This document shows, one piece after another, positions 29,819 to 41,308 of a DNA stretch of 64,000 nt. The notes under the pieces were generated by a model, which did no database searches, had not been told where the DNA came from, and saw only the letters and a program-made list of their open reading frames with translations. A program made the translations under genes and the position numbers. Numbering within the stretch: the stretch's first letter is position 1; each line of letters starts with the position of its first letter. The DNA is from Rutidosis leptorrhynchoides (taxonomy: Eukaryota > Streptophyta > Magnoliopsida > Asterales > Asteraceae), in contig NC_092333.1 in the NCBI RefSeq assembly GCF_046630445.1, positions 715,162,001 to 715,226,000 of the forward strand. The letters run 5' to 3'.

Positions 29819-32122
29819 ATTGACAACATACTAGTCTACTCGAAGAGTATGAACGAACATGAACGTCATTTGCGTGAAGTTTTGAAGACGTTACGAAGGG
29901 AGAAGTTGTATGCTAAGTTCTCCAAATGTGAATTTTGGCTAAGGGAGGTTCAATTCCTTGGTCACATTGTGAACAAAGATGGCATTCAAGTGGATCCTGG
30001 GAAGATAGAGACGGTGAAGAGTTGGAGACAACCGACTACGCCTATGGAGGTCCGAAGTTTTCTCGGATTGGCCGGTTATTATCGTCGGTTTATCCAAGAC
30101 TTCTTTAAGATCGCTTCTTCATTGACGAAATTGACAAGGAAGGATGTGAGATTTAATTGGGAGAACGAGCAAGAAATTGCTTTTCAATTGTTAAAGGAGA
30201 AGTTGTGTCAAGCTCCGGTGTTAGTGTTTCCGGAAGGAGTGGAAGACATGACGGTTTATTGTGATGCTTCGTTAAATGCACTCGGGTGTGTTCTAATGCA
30301 AAGAGGTAAAGTCATCGCTTATGCCTCTCGACAGTTAAAGGAACACGAAACGAGATATCCGACTCATGATCTTGAGTTGGCGGCGGTTGTGCATGCGTTG
30401 AAAATTTGGCGCCATTACTTGTATGGTGTCAAGTGTACAATTTATTCGGATCATAAGAGTTTGAAACATCTCTTTAATCAACGAGATTTGAATTATCGTC
30501 AACGTAGGTGGATGGATGTGGTAAAAGACTATGATTGTGAGATACTTTATCATCTGGCCAAGGCGAATGTGGTCGCGGATGCGTTAAGTCGAAAGAGTCA
30601 TCACCCGGCGTTACGATTGGGATTGTTACGTATGATTATTACTAACGATTTTCTTGAAAAACTCGGTGTGATTCAAATAGAGGCTTACGTTCACAACAAG
30701 CATGCGGAGCGAATTGTGGGACAATCGGAGTTCATTACTATGGGCTCGCGTGGTTTGTTGTCTTTTCAAGAAAGAGTGTGGGTGCCTAAGATGGGTGATT
30801 ACTGACAAGTGCTACTTGATGAAGCACATAAGTCAAAGTATTCCATTCATCCGGGCGCGACGAAAATGTATCTTGATTTAAAGAAAGATTATTGGTGGCC
30901 GGGCATGAAACGTGATGTTGTGAAGTATGTTGAGCAATGTGTCACGTGTTTGCAAGTTAAGGCCGAACACCAAAATCCGTACGGTAGGTTACAACCGTTA
31001 GAAATCCCGAAATGGAAATGGGAGCACATTACCATGGATTTCATCACAAAGTTACCTAAAACGGCGAGAACCCAGTTTGATTCGATTTGGGTTATAGTTG
31101 ATTGACTGAAAAAGAGTGCTTTTTTTCTTCCCATTAAGGAAGCGATATCGTCGGAGACCTTGGCTAAGTTGTTTATCAAGGAAGTCATCTCTCGACACGG
31201 CGTTCCTATATCGATTGTTTCGGATCGAGATACTCGTTTTACATCTCGATTTTGGGAAAAGTTTCATGAGGATATGGGTACACAACTGAAATTGAGCACG
31301 GAGTATCATCCTCAAACGGACGGTCAAACCGAACGTACGAATCAAACTTTAGAAGATATGTTACGTGCGTGTATTATCGATTTTGGTGGTAGTTGGGACG
31401 AGCACTTACCTTTGGTGGAATTCTCGTACAATAATAGTTATCATACTAGTATTGGGATGCCAGCTTATGAGATGCTTTATGGACGTAGGTGTCGAACCCC
31501 GATTTGTTGGGGTGAAGTGGGACAAAAGGAAATCGGGAGTACCGATTTGGTTTTAGAGATGAATAGCAAGATTGATGTGATTCGAGAGCATTTGAAAAAG
31601 GCTCAAGATAGGCAAAAGTCTTATGCCGATAAACGTAAATGAACGATCGAATTTCAAGAAGGTGACATGGTGATGCTCAAAGTTTCGCCATGGAAGGGTA
31701 TTATTCGGTTTCGGAAACGAGGAAAGTTAGCTCCTCGGTTTATTGGACCATTTAAGGTTTTAGCTCGTGTTGGTGAAGTCGCGTATCGTGTGGAACTACC
31801 CGAAGAGCTTGCGGGGATCCATAATACATTTCATGTTTCCCACCTCCGTAAGTGTCTTGCGGATGATTCATCTTGGGTGCCATTAGACGAGATTGAGCTA
31901 AATAATAAGTTAGAGTATATCGAGGAACTGATTGTCATACTTGATGAGAAGGTCAAAAGGTTGAGACATAAAGAGATTAGGACTTTTAAAGTTCAATGGT
32001 GTCGTAGTAAGGGTTCCGAGTTTACTTGGGAGCCCGAAGAGTTTGTGTTGGTTTATCTTCCTTCTTGTCATGCGGCTTGGATCGCGAGGACGCGCTCCGA
32101 TTTAAGTGGGGGAGAGTTGTAA
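29819..32122 (+). pseudogene. pol of element 2, second part: RT end, RNase H, integrase
   Basis: It continues exactly from the other side of the solo LTR. The RT catalytic motif here reads Phe-Ile-Asp-Asn (codon AAC at 29825-29827) where active enzymes have two aspartates. RNase H follows ([32 protein letters not shown] with a changed residue before it), then integrase (zinc domain HPGATKMYLDLK and CVTCLQVK, catalytic regions [28 protein letters not shown]) and a chromodomain-like tail (to 32122). TGA codons at 30803, 31103 and 31640 interrupt one frame. All three stand where related integrases have arginine. Dead copy. Confidence 0.92.
32104..32117 (+). promoter_or_regulatory. Polypurine tract of element 2
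   Basis: AAGTGGGGGAGAGT directly precedes the LTR start TGTAACACCCC. The same tract appears in reverse complement beside the LTR at 53928-56345, linking the two families. Confidence 0.85.
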
Positions 32123-34264
32123 CACCCCGTTTTCCCGTGCACGTCTAAAGGTACAAACTTAATTATTAGCACGTTTGTAAATGAGCCTAGTGTTAGTTTA
32201 TGAGTGTATATATATATATATGTATATACATATGTATGTGTGTCGCATTGGTATTGAGTCGTATGAGGCTTAAGGTCGAAGCTTAGACGAGCATAAGAAG
32301 AGTGAACGAGGTGTGTTAGTGGTTTGAGCCATCATTTTATGCTAACTTGTCGAAGGGATCAGGATCAGGCCACTGCCGCGCCGCGAGAAATGGGTCCGCG
32401 ACGCGACAAGCAAAGCAAATCTGGATCAGAACATGAGTTAAGAGTGGTGGTTTTTCCTTTGTAACGTCGTGCCGCGACATTTAGCGCCGCGCCGCGGCAA
32501 TTCTGCAGTTCTGATTCCGGTTTTAGCTTAAATTAAATGAATTTAAGGGACAAAATGGTAATTTGACATGTAAATCTGATGGGGGCATTAACTCTCCACC
32601 ACACATCCATTTATTTCATTTCTTTTTCTCTTTTCTCTCCATTTTCTCTCCCAAAACTTAAAACCCATTTGAATTATAAGTGAGATTTGAGAGTGAAGGA
32701 TTGAGGGTTGATCTTTGGAGCGAGATTTAAAGTTGTTCCTTGTGTCTCTAGCTACGCGTTGATAGTCTCGGTAAGTTCTAACTTTATGTTTCGAGTTTTA
32801 ATTGGTTAATGGCTAGGGTTTGGGTTACTAGAGATTTGTATGACCCATTTGAGGGTAAAATGGGTGAGGTTGGGTTATGTTGTTGTAATTAAACCCTAAT
32901 AGCCATAATCTAGGGTTTTGGCCTTGTGATTTGAGGTTGTAAGTGTCAATTGGTGTTGTTAGTCACTAATGCACTTTAAGATTTATGAAAGAAGGGTTAA
33001 TGGGTAAGTTTGACTTGATTGTGAGTTTAAGTGAGATAAAATGGGTCAAAATGTATTAGTTGACCTAATGGGATGAAATGGGTATGGATTACCCTAAGTT
33101 TTGTGTTAATTGAAGTTAATAGACTTTAATTCACTAGTCTTAGTGATTAAAGTCGAGTCTTGGCCATGTATGGGCGGTTGTGAGTAGTTGAGTCATTTAA
33201 TGCAATTTGGGTCATTAAATGCTCAAGTGGGAGTATTGTGGTTAATCCCACCTGTTGTGGAATTAAATGTGCACTTAATAATTTAGGTACATTGCGTTGA
33301 AGCTCGGAAGTACTAGATCATTATCCTTGTGACAAGGTGAGTGGAATAATTATATATGCATGTATATGATTTATTTGCTTGTGGGGTATGGGTTAAAGTT
33401 CGATGTTGACGATACCATACCCTAGAGTATATTATGTTGTGGATGAGGGTTTAAAGTTCGTTGTTGACGATACCTCATACGTATGGAATTAAAGTTCGAT
33501 GTTGACGATGCCATACGACTATTGTAGTGAGTTGATGAGGGTTTAAAGTTCGATGTTGACGATACCTCATATGTGGGTTTAAAGTTCGGTGTTGACGATA
33601 CCACAATAATGTAGACGAATGGGTTTAAGTTCGATGTTGATGATACCATTCGTTGGGCTAGCCTTGAGATCTTGAGCACTTTGGATGTTGTGAACATCAT
33701 CGTTATATTTGTATTTTAGCATGATGTATCGTTGTGTTATATGCTATTGTTATACTAGTCTTGTTATCGTGGTACTTAGCGTTATACATGTGAAAGGTAT
33801 GCTAATTATGTAACTAGTATGTATGCGGATTTGATAAGTGTTTGCAAGTAAGTAGGTTATATATATGTATGTATAATTGTTGCACTCACTAAGCCTTGCT
33901 TACCCTCTCGTTGTTTACCATTTTATAGGTTCCGGCTTGGACAAGGGTAAAGGCATACGTTTGGACTAGTGGTCTCCCGCTTATGTTGTCGGGGGTGCTT
34001 TTGGTGTTAGCTTTTGAAGTTGGCCTAACGTTTTGGGTAGTTTAGCCCCAAACCATGCTCGAGGTCGTTTGGATTATAAACTATCATTGTAGTGGGTCAA
34101 ACTTGTATAAAACTTAATTAATGGCCTTCGTGCCTTTTTGTAAACGTTTAAGTTGATGTACGTTTAAACGGAACTTGTGGAATGATATACATATTTAATT
34201 GGCGCGTAAATGTGTACTATATAAAAAAAAATTTATCGTATGGAATACGAGTTGGGTTGTTTCA
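32118..34264 (+). repeat. 3' LTR of element 2 (2147 bp)
   Basis: It begins TGTAACACCCCG and ends GTTGGGTTGTTTCA. It holds GC-rich palindrome-like boxes (about 32374-32400 and 32466-32498), a splice-donor-like CTCGGTAAGT near 32767-32776, and the six-unit stem-loop array at 33384-33653. The motif CACTCACTAAGC...TACCCTCTCGTTGTTTAC (about 33893-33919) is shared with the minus-strand LTR at 54360-54430. Confidence 0.92.
33384..33653 (+). repeat. Array of six stem-loops with constant loop and varying complementary stems
   Basis: Each unit has a 5-8 bp stem around a 23-24 nt loop that reads nearly the same every time (TTAAAGTTCGATGTTGACGAT core). The stems differ: GGGTATGG/CCATACCC (33384/33415), ATGAGG/CCTCAT (33443/33473), CGTATGG/CCATACG (33480/33511), ATGAGG/CCTCAT (33535/33565), TGTGG/CCACA (33572/33601), ACGAATGG/CCATTCGT (33615/33646). 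Every pair is perfect. Function unknown. Confidence 0.9.
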
Positions 34265-34455
34265 TTTACATTTATATATACATATTTATTTACAAATAAC
34301 TGTTCGTGAATCGTCGGACACAGTCAAAGGTTTATATTATTATATGAACAAAGTTCAAAAGTTTTTGAGATTCAACATTACAGACTTTGCTTATCGTATC
34401 TAAATCAAATAAGATTCAGGTTTAAATTTGGTCGAAAATTTCCGGGTCATCACAG
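34265..34455 (-). mobile_element. LTR tail into which element 2 inserted
   Basis: It ends GGTCGAAAATTTCCGGGTCATCACA, close to the terminus of the LTRs at 10569 and 17454 and the solo LTR at 58488, and shares their preceding sequence (TTGTTCGTGAATCGT...ACAGACTTTGCTTATCGT). It is the start of a minus-strand LTR of that superfamily. The remainder is displaced to the left of the window by element 2. The outer flank from 34456 is not LTR. Confidence 0.82.
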
Positions 34456-35328
34456 TGTGCTTCGCTACGGAGACCAAATTCACATACACATATAATTTCA
34501 ATACTTTTCTTAATCAATAATAAATAAACGGGTTATAAATTAAGGTAAACTATAAGTCGACTTTCAAAAATAGATAAAAATAATCATTACCTTTTGTATA
34601 TAAGATAAAAATATAGGTAAAAAGGAAGTGGTTAAATGGTAAAGTAATTAAAAAGCATAATATAATGAATGTAATGTTTTAAACTGTGTATTTTTAGCTA
34701 AAGACTATTAATATTAGACCGATGAGTAACATAACAATATTTTATAATACTTAAAAAAGTAAACAATTTTTCTATTTTGTATGTAATATTTGTATATGTT
34801 CGGTTTCATATTGGCTGGTGGTCTTCACTTGGGGTTGAGAAACGACTTTTCTTTATTGAAGGATAAATGAAGGATTATCAACGTCTCACCTCTCCTATAA
34901 CCCATACATGTGAGATTGAGTTTTGTTGTTGTGTTGTTGTGTACACTAAATTTTATATTTTAAAGAAAAATCAAAGAAATCATTTGTTCAATTACTCAAC
35001 CAACGTTTTAACCTCCAAAACCCACCAATGGGCCTCTGGACTGACCCGTCTTATATATTATACAAACGAAATCACTTTTCCATTAATTAACTTATTTCTC
35101 CAGTGTTCTTTCCCCCTTCTTTCATCCCATATACCACATTCTCCTTCTCATTCTTTTCTTGTTATTCTTTTACTTATCATCTACTAAATGTCTAATATCG
35201 AATTAGGTAATTAAAATTAGTTCGTTATGAATACTTGAACTATTGAAGTTTTCTAGATCTGTTGTATAATCCTTTTAGCTACACGACTTCATTTTAGTTA
35301 ATCTAGTTCGTTTAAAAATTATGCTATG

Positions 35329-35332
<4 letters not shown>

Positions 35333-35392
<60 letters not shown>
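35333..35392. repeat. (TA)n microsatellite
   Basis: About 30 uninterrupted TA units. Confidence 0.97.
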
Positions 35393-35396
<4 letters not shown>

Positions 35397-35455
35397 TTTC
35401 GACTCAAATTTTTGTTTGTATATCGATATACATAATATGTATATTTATAGTTGCA

Positions 35456-35712
35456 AAATACAGAGCAACTGTGTTTATCTATGGATTTATATTTTATACT
35501 CCATTGTGATAAGAAAAAAAAAATTCAGATCAACTGCGTTTATCTATGGATTTATATTTTATACTCCATTTGTGATAAGGGAAAACCCAAAAGATTTATA
35601 TTTTATACTCCATTGTGGTAAGCGGAAAAAAAAAAAAATTCAGAGCAACTTTGTTTATCTATGAATTTATATTTTTATACTCCATTGTGGTAAGGGAAAA
35701 AAAAAATAAAAA
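35456..35712. repeat. Imperfect tandem repeat, about 65-bp unit, 3-4 copies
   Basis: Units contain CAGAGCAACTGTGTTTATC, TGGATTTATATTTTATACTC and a terminal run of A. Copies start near 35462, 35526 and 35641, with a partial one at about 35597. The A-run in each makes a short retroposed 3' end possible but unproven. Confidence 0.8.
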
Positions 35713-36632
35713 AAATAAAAAAATGCTACAGTGATTTCGCTACAGTGCTACAGTAGCTGCTACAGTAGCTACAGTGATTTGTGCTAGGTGGCGTGGTATG
35801 ATTGGTGGATTTTGTCCATATTTAGTATGTAGTATAATATAATATAATATAATTAGTAGCTTTTTCAGAGCTGATACAAATAGATTGCATTGGTTTGGTC
35901 CAAACCCCACTATTTTTGTCCAAAATACTTACACCAAATTATGATAAACTTTATCTATGTTTTCTTTGTAAATCTTTTGTTGATAGAATACTTTGAAATC
36001 TTCATATTTTGTCAATATTAAGTTGTCTTATTAGTAACTCTACAGATGAAACTGATTCTTCTATGTTGTTGTATATACTTGGGAAGATTGTATAAGATGA
36101 TGATGATGATGGCATATACACAAATTTGAAGTTTTGATAGGCATGTATGTTACCATTATTATTTTATCTTTAGAGCTTTTGATTGTATATTGATGTTTTG
36201 TATTTTATCAATATACATTTAGTTCAACCAAATCACTTCCAGATACCCCGGTGCTTCTACGGATGTTGTATTTTATCGAAATGTTGTATTTTATCGAAAT
36301 CAAATGGCACCCGCCTCTTATGTTGTTAATATTGTTTTATTGTTATTTAATATTGTTAAAGTTAATATTGTTTTTTTCTTATGGCATGGTCCTTAAATTA
36401 TTGCTACTCTTATTACTTTTATGTATATATGTTGGCCTCTTTTTTTTTGGTTTGATACTATTATCTTTCTCTGTTAGTGTAGTTAGTTGGTTTCTGGAGG
36501 AATAGCAACTGAAAAATCACTATGTATGTAACTAAACAAGTAAAATCAGCCACTTATGATATCGAATAACATTAACTTTTGATCACCTACTAATAAACTC
36601 TCAAAACAAATCAACCAAAACGTACCCGCAGC

Positions 36633-38048
36633 TATAGATGCACAAACCGGATAAAAACTGGTTTCGGACAAAAAAAACCGGATTTTTTTGTCCGGATTTT
36701 CCCGAACCGGTTCCGGTTCTTGGCGTCGGATTTTTTTCGGATTTTTCGGGAACCGGTTCTTTTTCGAATCTCGATCGGATTTTTTCGGATTTTTTTGGAC
36801 TAGGATTCGATTTTGCCTATTATATTTTTACCGGTTCGATTTTTTTTAACGTTTAAACAACAATAATATAATCGATATAAAGAAAAGTTATAATGCTCAA
36901 CACAATAGATAATATAAATAACAATATTCGAACAATACAATTATAAAAATAACATTTTTATTCGAACGATACAATAATAAAAATAACAACACTTTTATTC
37001 GAACAATACAATTATAATTAATACATTTCAAGCTTCGGCATGACCATCACCCAATAATGTATTAAGACTAAAGTATATCGAGCTTTGGCATTGCCATTAC
37101 CCGTTATACTTTAGTCGTCAAATGACCCAAATGTGTTATCTTGTTGAGCATGTTGAGGACGGTGCCTTCGATCGTAGTCTTCAAATTCGGGGTCATCAAT
37201 TAGAGAAAGGTAAGCTTGTTGGTAACGTGATACATTCATTTCGGTTTGGTCTATATCAAACGGTTCATAGTCACCTTCATCCACTTCGTTTAGTTCATTG
37301 TCGGAATTCTCTTCGGTTGATGTAGGTGATAATCCTGCTAAATTTTCTTCATACCGGTTCATTGCCGAAGTGTTTGTTGTGTCGGGTCTCTTGCATTTGC
37401 GCTACAACTTTTTTCAAGATGTTTTCTTAACGTACTATTACCTGCAACACCTAGGAACTTCGAACATTGTGTACAACGAGCTTTTTCTACACCATCTTTC
37501 ATCACACACAATTAGAATTTAGACCAAACGTCCCCTTTACACTTTGTTTCTTTTTTGTAGCTAATATTGGCCATGGTGTAGCCTCGTGAAGATGTTCCAA
37601 CGGAAGCGGAACCGGAAGCGGAAGCTTGTGAGTTATCCATTATAGGATAAGTAAGTAGAGATTAAAGAGTAATTATAGTGTAATTACAGTATATAGAGAT
37701 TTAGAAAGAAATATGAGAGTGTTTGTTGGTGTGTTTTCAACCAAAACACTACCATCTATTTATAATTCACATTGTGGGGGTAAAATGGTAAAAAAAGCAA
37801 AAAAACGGGCAGATTTTTTTTTTAAAAAGGCACTTTTTTTTAATTACCGGATCGGATCCGGATCTGGATAAAAATCGGATCGGATAAAATCCGGTTTTTA
37901 TCCGGTTGAGCATGAAAAGTGGAACCGTTTGGATCCGGTTCGGATCTCGGATCCGGAACCGGTTTTTCGAAGATCCGGTTCTTGCAGGATCCGGTTCCGG
38001 ATTTTTTTTTTCGGATCGGATCTTGTCCCTTTTTTTTGTGCATCTCTA
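36633..38048 (-). mobile_element. hAT transposon, internally deleted (1416 bp)
   Basis: The ends are TATAGATGCACAAA and, in reverse complement, TAGAGATGCACAAA. The eight bases CCCGCAGC at 36625-36632 and 38049-38056 are the target duplication, the size typical of hAT. Subterminal regions carry many CCGGAT/ATCCGG motifs on both sides. Remains of a transposase gene are on the minus strand. It is inserted in the hairpin of a Helitron terminus. Confidence 0.9.
37111..37640 (-). pseudogene. hAT transposase remnant (BED zinc finger and C-terminal tail)
   Basis: The minus-strand ATG at 37640 starts a Ser-rich N-terminus, followed by a BED-type zinc finger context (about 37550-37400: CKGDVWSKF, then after a stop EKARCTQCSKFLGV and TLRKHLEKSC). 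The catalytic core is gone. In another frame an acidic 83-codon stretch (37362-37111) ends at a stop and may be the original C-terminal tail. The element is an internal-deletion derivative that would need a transposase from elsewhere. Confidence 0.6.
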
Positions 38049-38081
38049 CCCGCAGCAACGCGCGGGCCGGTTCACATCTAG
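38049..38081 (+). mobile_element. Helitron 3' terminus
   Basis: CCCGC (38049-38053) and GCGGG (38062-38066) form a hairpin, followed 11 nt later by CTAG (38078-38081) and then T. This is the standard plant Helitron end (hairpin, CTRR, insertion before T). The hAT element at 36633 split it, duplicating CCCGCAGC. The body extends left for an unknown distance. No Rep/helicase coding sequence is visible. Confidence 0.72.
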
Positions 38082-38813
38082 TTCATTACTTAATGTTGTG
38101 TGTTTTTTTATATGAGTTTCAAGTATTTAAGTAGTTAAAGAAATTGATTTGGTAAAAAAGATTGAATCTCTTTAGTGGATATCTTTTGTTTCATGAGTAA
38201 GGCATAATGTTCATACTATGTGAAAGTGATTGAGTAAAATAAGATTTAATATTTTCAGCGGCAATTTTGTCGTTGTTACTAATTGATTATGTAAAAAGGA
38301 TAATTTTTTTGTTGATGTCTTCATATATATGTATAAATCGTATATAACATGTTGATGGTTTTTCTGTGAATTCAAATGCAGAAACGCAATGTTAATAAAA
38401 ATTATTAAAAGTAGCTCTTCTCTCCCGTTTATATGTTCAAGTGTTGAAATTCAATAGGTTAACAGTGGCAATTTCAGAGCCAGTCAAATCAGTTTTCACT
38501 AACTCACATAGTCTAACTTTGATTCTCCATGAATATTACATGAAAATTTTTAACGCATTATGTACATTGTTATTATTAGTAAATAGTTTTGATCAATGTG
38601 ATTTAGGCAATAAAAAGATTTTATTCTAGATGTTGTGGAGATATTGAAATATAAAGATGTAATGGCCAATTTACGGGTAACATGTCAGTGTTAGTCCGGT
38701 ACCATATGACAATGAGTAAGTAGTTTATATTATGCAAAACACGTAACAGAAGTAAAATAATGTTTCAGTTATCCAACTTTTGGTCATGTACTTACATATA
38801 AATTTTCTATTGT
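38082..38813. other. Intergenic, no gene seen
   Basis: AT-rich sequence with no conserved ORF. I see no repeat ends in it. Confidence 0.5.
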
Positions 38814-38821
38814 TGGTCATC

Positions 38822-39998
38822 CAGTGGCGATTCTAGGATCAAAACCCAATGGTGTCCCAAAAACTTATTTGATAACTTTCTTGCACAAAGTATTGAATGT
38901 GTCGGGTCAAATCGATCGGGTCGGGTCGCGCCCAAAACACAAACATAAAATTGAATAATACTCGCAAAATATAAGGTTGTTCATATGCAGTAGCAATTAA
39001 TGGCACATACAATAGCAATTTCACATTAGCAATTTTAAAGTAGCAATGACCTATACAGCAGCAATTTTAAAATATTATTTTAGCCAATGACCTATGCAGT
39101 AGCAATTTTACAATAGCAATTTTATAACCTATTATCAATATGAATCGCATAATATTAACATTAGCTGTATAATTACAGTTTTCCCCAATTTTTAAGAATG
39201 AGTTAGGTAGTTATGAGTGATGAGATTGAGGATTCATATACAATAACTATTACAAATATATTTACCATTACACATACATTTATTTGCAACCATATAATGA
39301 ATTCACTATAAGTATTCACAATAAAACATGTATATCTCAACATAATGTAAAGATTACACATAATTTCTCATAGTATATGATAGTAAATTTAACAAATTAT
39401 ATTCATTCTTAGATAAATATTACACATTCTTGTGGAAGAATTGTAAATTATGTCATGTTATATTACGTTTTTTTTTTTCATTATGTATTTAAAAATATTG
39501 TAAGATTTATTAAATATTCAATGGATATCCATTAACCCGCTTAACCCACTGGATATGGATATAGATTGATGAACTAAATTTAAATAGATATGGATATTGA
39601 TGAACAAAAACTAAATGGATATGGATATGACTTCACGCCCTCACCCAATTCATATATGATCCATTGACATCCCTAGAATAAAGGATTGAATGTAGAACCA
39701 TAAGAAATTGTGATGTAGAAGGAAGTAAAAAAAATTAGAATTGGAAGTGGACCAAAAGTTTGATTAATTTTATATATAATATATTCAATGTCTCATACTA
39801 TAAAATCATATCATAAGTGGGTTAATTTCAAACACTTTAGTAGTCAAAACTATTAAACTATAATCTTTAAAAATTTATGGGGTCCCATTATTATATTTAG
39901 TGGTGTCCAGTACATAAAAAATAAAAAATTTGTGATAAATTTCGAAAAAACTAGTGGTGTCACGGGACCCCGCGAGACTCCACCTAAAGTTGCCACTC
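38822..39998. mobile_element. Non-autonomous hAT element (1177 bp)
   Basis: The left end CAGTGGCGATTCTAGG and the right end (reverse complement GAGTGGCAACTTTAGG) form the terminal inverted repeat. TGGTCATC at 38814-38821 recurs at 39999-40006 as the 8-bp target duplication. No transposase. A short relative with the same left end is at 52272-52562. Confidence 0.88.
39210..39675 (-). mobile_element. Remnant of a second hAT family nested in 38822-39998
   Basis: The right end GACATCCCTA and the adjoining ATGGATATGGATAT repeats are the inverted counterpart of the hAT at 42188-43577. It lacks the further insertion present in that copy, and so shows the empty site (AATAACTATTACAAAT, about 39242-39257). 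The left end could not be found and is approximate. Confidence 0.6.
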
Positions 39999-40006
39999 TG
40001 GTCATC

Positions 40007-41257
40007 TGTTTAGTGTTTTGCTAATGTGAAAATTAGTTGCCTTATCTATGTGGTTTGTGTAAAGCAAAAAAAACTTAAGCATATTATGTTTATTTAATCC
40101 ACATGAATACTTGTGATTCTCTCTTTATCAATACCGTTAATTGATATAACATATACGTTTCCAGTTTGTTTGATTAAGAGTCGCCGTACAATGCACATGC
40201 TCTTAAAGGTTAGTTACCATAACAAAACAAATGGTCTTATAACGTTAAATCCGCATATTTTGACCACCCTTATATTAAACCTAATAAAACTACAATCGAT
40301 AGCCGCAAACTTAATTAGTGTAAAACGACAGGTTTGACCAAAAATCCAATCCCACAAAGGATTATTCATTGAACTAAACCGAATTCAAATCGTAATCACC
40401 AAATATTAGGGCTCATATGTTAATCAGAACCCCAATTCGTGAGCCCAATAACAATTTAAGCCCAACAAAACCCTTAAACTAAGCTAGCCCACCAATAACA
40501 AACTAGCATTCCTTTCATCTTTATCTCCTGTTAAAACCGAATTACACCAAAGGAATCGAGTTGCTTGAAGTAATAATTGCAACTACAAGTGACAATCAAT
40601 AATTACACCTCTCGATTCTGAAACCTAGAATTCGCAGGTGATTGAAAAAGTTTGCACTCGATTCAATCGTAATTTTCTATAGTCACTCTATTTTTTTCTA
40701 ATTGGTGATTTGATTGTTATGTTTTGATGTTTTGATTCGTGATTTTAATATGAGGATTCGAATTTTCTGATGAATTTGATTGTTATGTTTTGATTTTGTA
40801 GATTGACTTTGTGTTTATGAAACATCACAGTCACTCTATATTTTTCTAATTGGTTTTACTAATTGGTTGTTGTTGTTGATAAAGTTGTCACTGTTTATTC
40901 TTTTATATATTCTTGATTGATTGATTGATTGGTGTACTCCTCGTTTGTGATCATTTTGCTTATGCCTTGCACAGATTTCTTCATTGACCACATGGAACAA
41001 GCAAGCCCCATCGTCCGTAGTTGCAACAACATTAACAGAAAAAGAAAAGTAAAAGAGGTAAACCCAACAAAAAATATATGGAGTTTTGTACCGGGGAAAA
41101 AGGCAAAATCGGGCCACAATCACAATCCCTTGGAGAATACCCATATCTACAACCCTCTGGAAAAAAATGGGAACTTCAGGTAAGAAATTTCTATATAAGT
41201 ATTAGTATGTTTTTGTGTTTAAAGTTTGTGTCTTTATCATACTTAAGAATATATATA
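40007..41257 (+). pseudogene. 5' region of an F-box-locus paralogue (copy 1) with one coding exon
   Basis: A leader-like region (about 40500-40636) ends in CGCAG|GTGATT, a likely first donor site. An intron-like stretch rich in T runs to an acceptor CACAG at 40970-40974. The next exon (40975-41179) has ATG at 40992 and reads 62 codons (basic patch NRKRKVKEVN) to a donor CAG|GTAAGA. I do not recognise this peptide. The stretch 40700-41010 is repeated at 47640-47890, just before the intact F-box gene, and partly at 53640-53800. The CACTA element inserted 78 bases after the exon. Its F-box part is not found here. Confidence 0.4.
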
Positions 41258-41308
41258 CACTACTAGAAAAAATACCTTTAGTGACGAAGGCTATTTGGTC
41301 ACTAATCA

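Larger units (their letters stand above)
23765..34264 (+). mobile_element. Tekay-like Ty3/gypsy retrotransposon (element 2), interrupted
   Basis: A 45-bp LTR end (23765-23809) equals the end of the LTR at 32118-34264 apart from minor changes and is followed by a primer-binding site, gag, pol, polypurine tract and a complete 3' LTR. The 5' LTR was split by element 1, so most of it should lie to the left of the window. A family A solo LTR sits inside the reverse transcriptase (26396-29818). The five bases after the 3' LTR (TTTAC) are the candidate target duplication, with the partner out of view. Confidence 0.92.
34456..36624. other. Gene-poor stretch, probably partly Helitron body; leader-like sequence near 35040-35205
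   Basis: No conserved ORF. Around 35090-35190 there is a C/T-rich stretch and then an ATG (35188) followed by GAATTAG|GTAATT, which looks like an untranslated leader and a very short first exon, but I cannot connect it to any protein. The Helitron whose 3' end is at 38081 must begin somewhere to the left. I could not identify its 5' TC end. Short CTACAGT repeats lie at about 35725-35780. Confidence 0.35.

Noticed and set aside
33384-33653. CRISPR array (repeats with spacers)
   Set aside because: The window is plant DNA. The 'repeat' is a loop and the 'spacers' are short complementary arms inside an LTR.
36638-36856. Phe-rich ORF in the hAT end (and 37906-38134)
   Set aside because: They arise from the CCGGATTTTT subterminal repeats, which are expected non-coding transposase binding sites.
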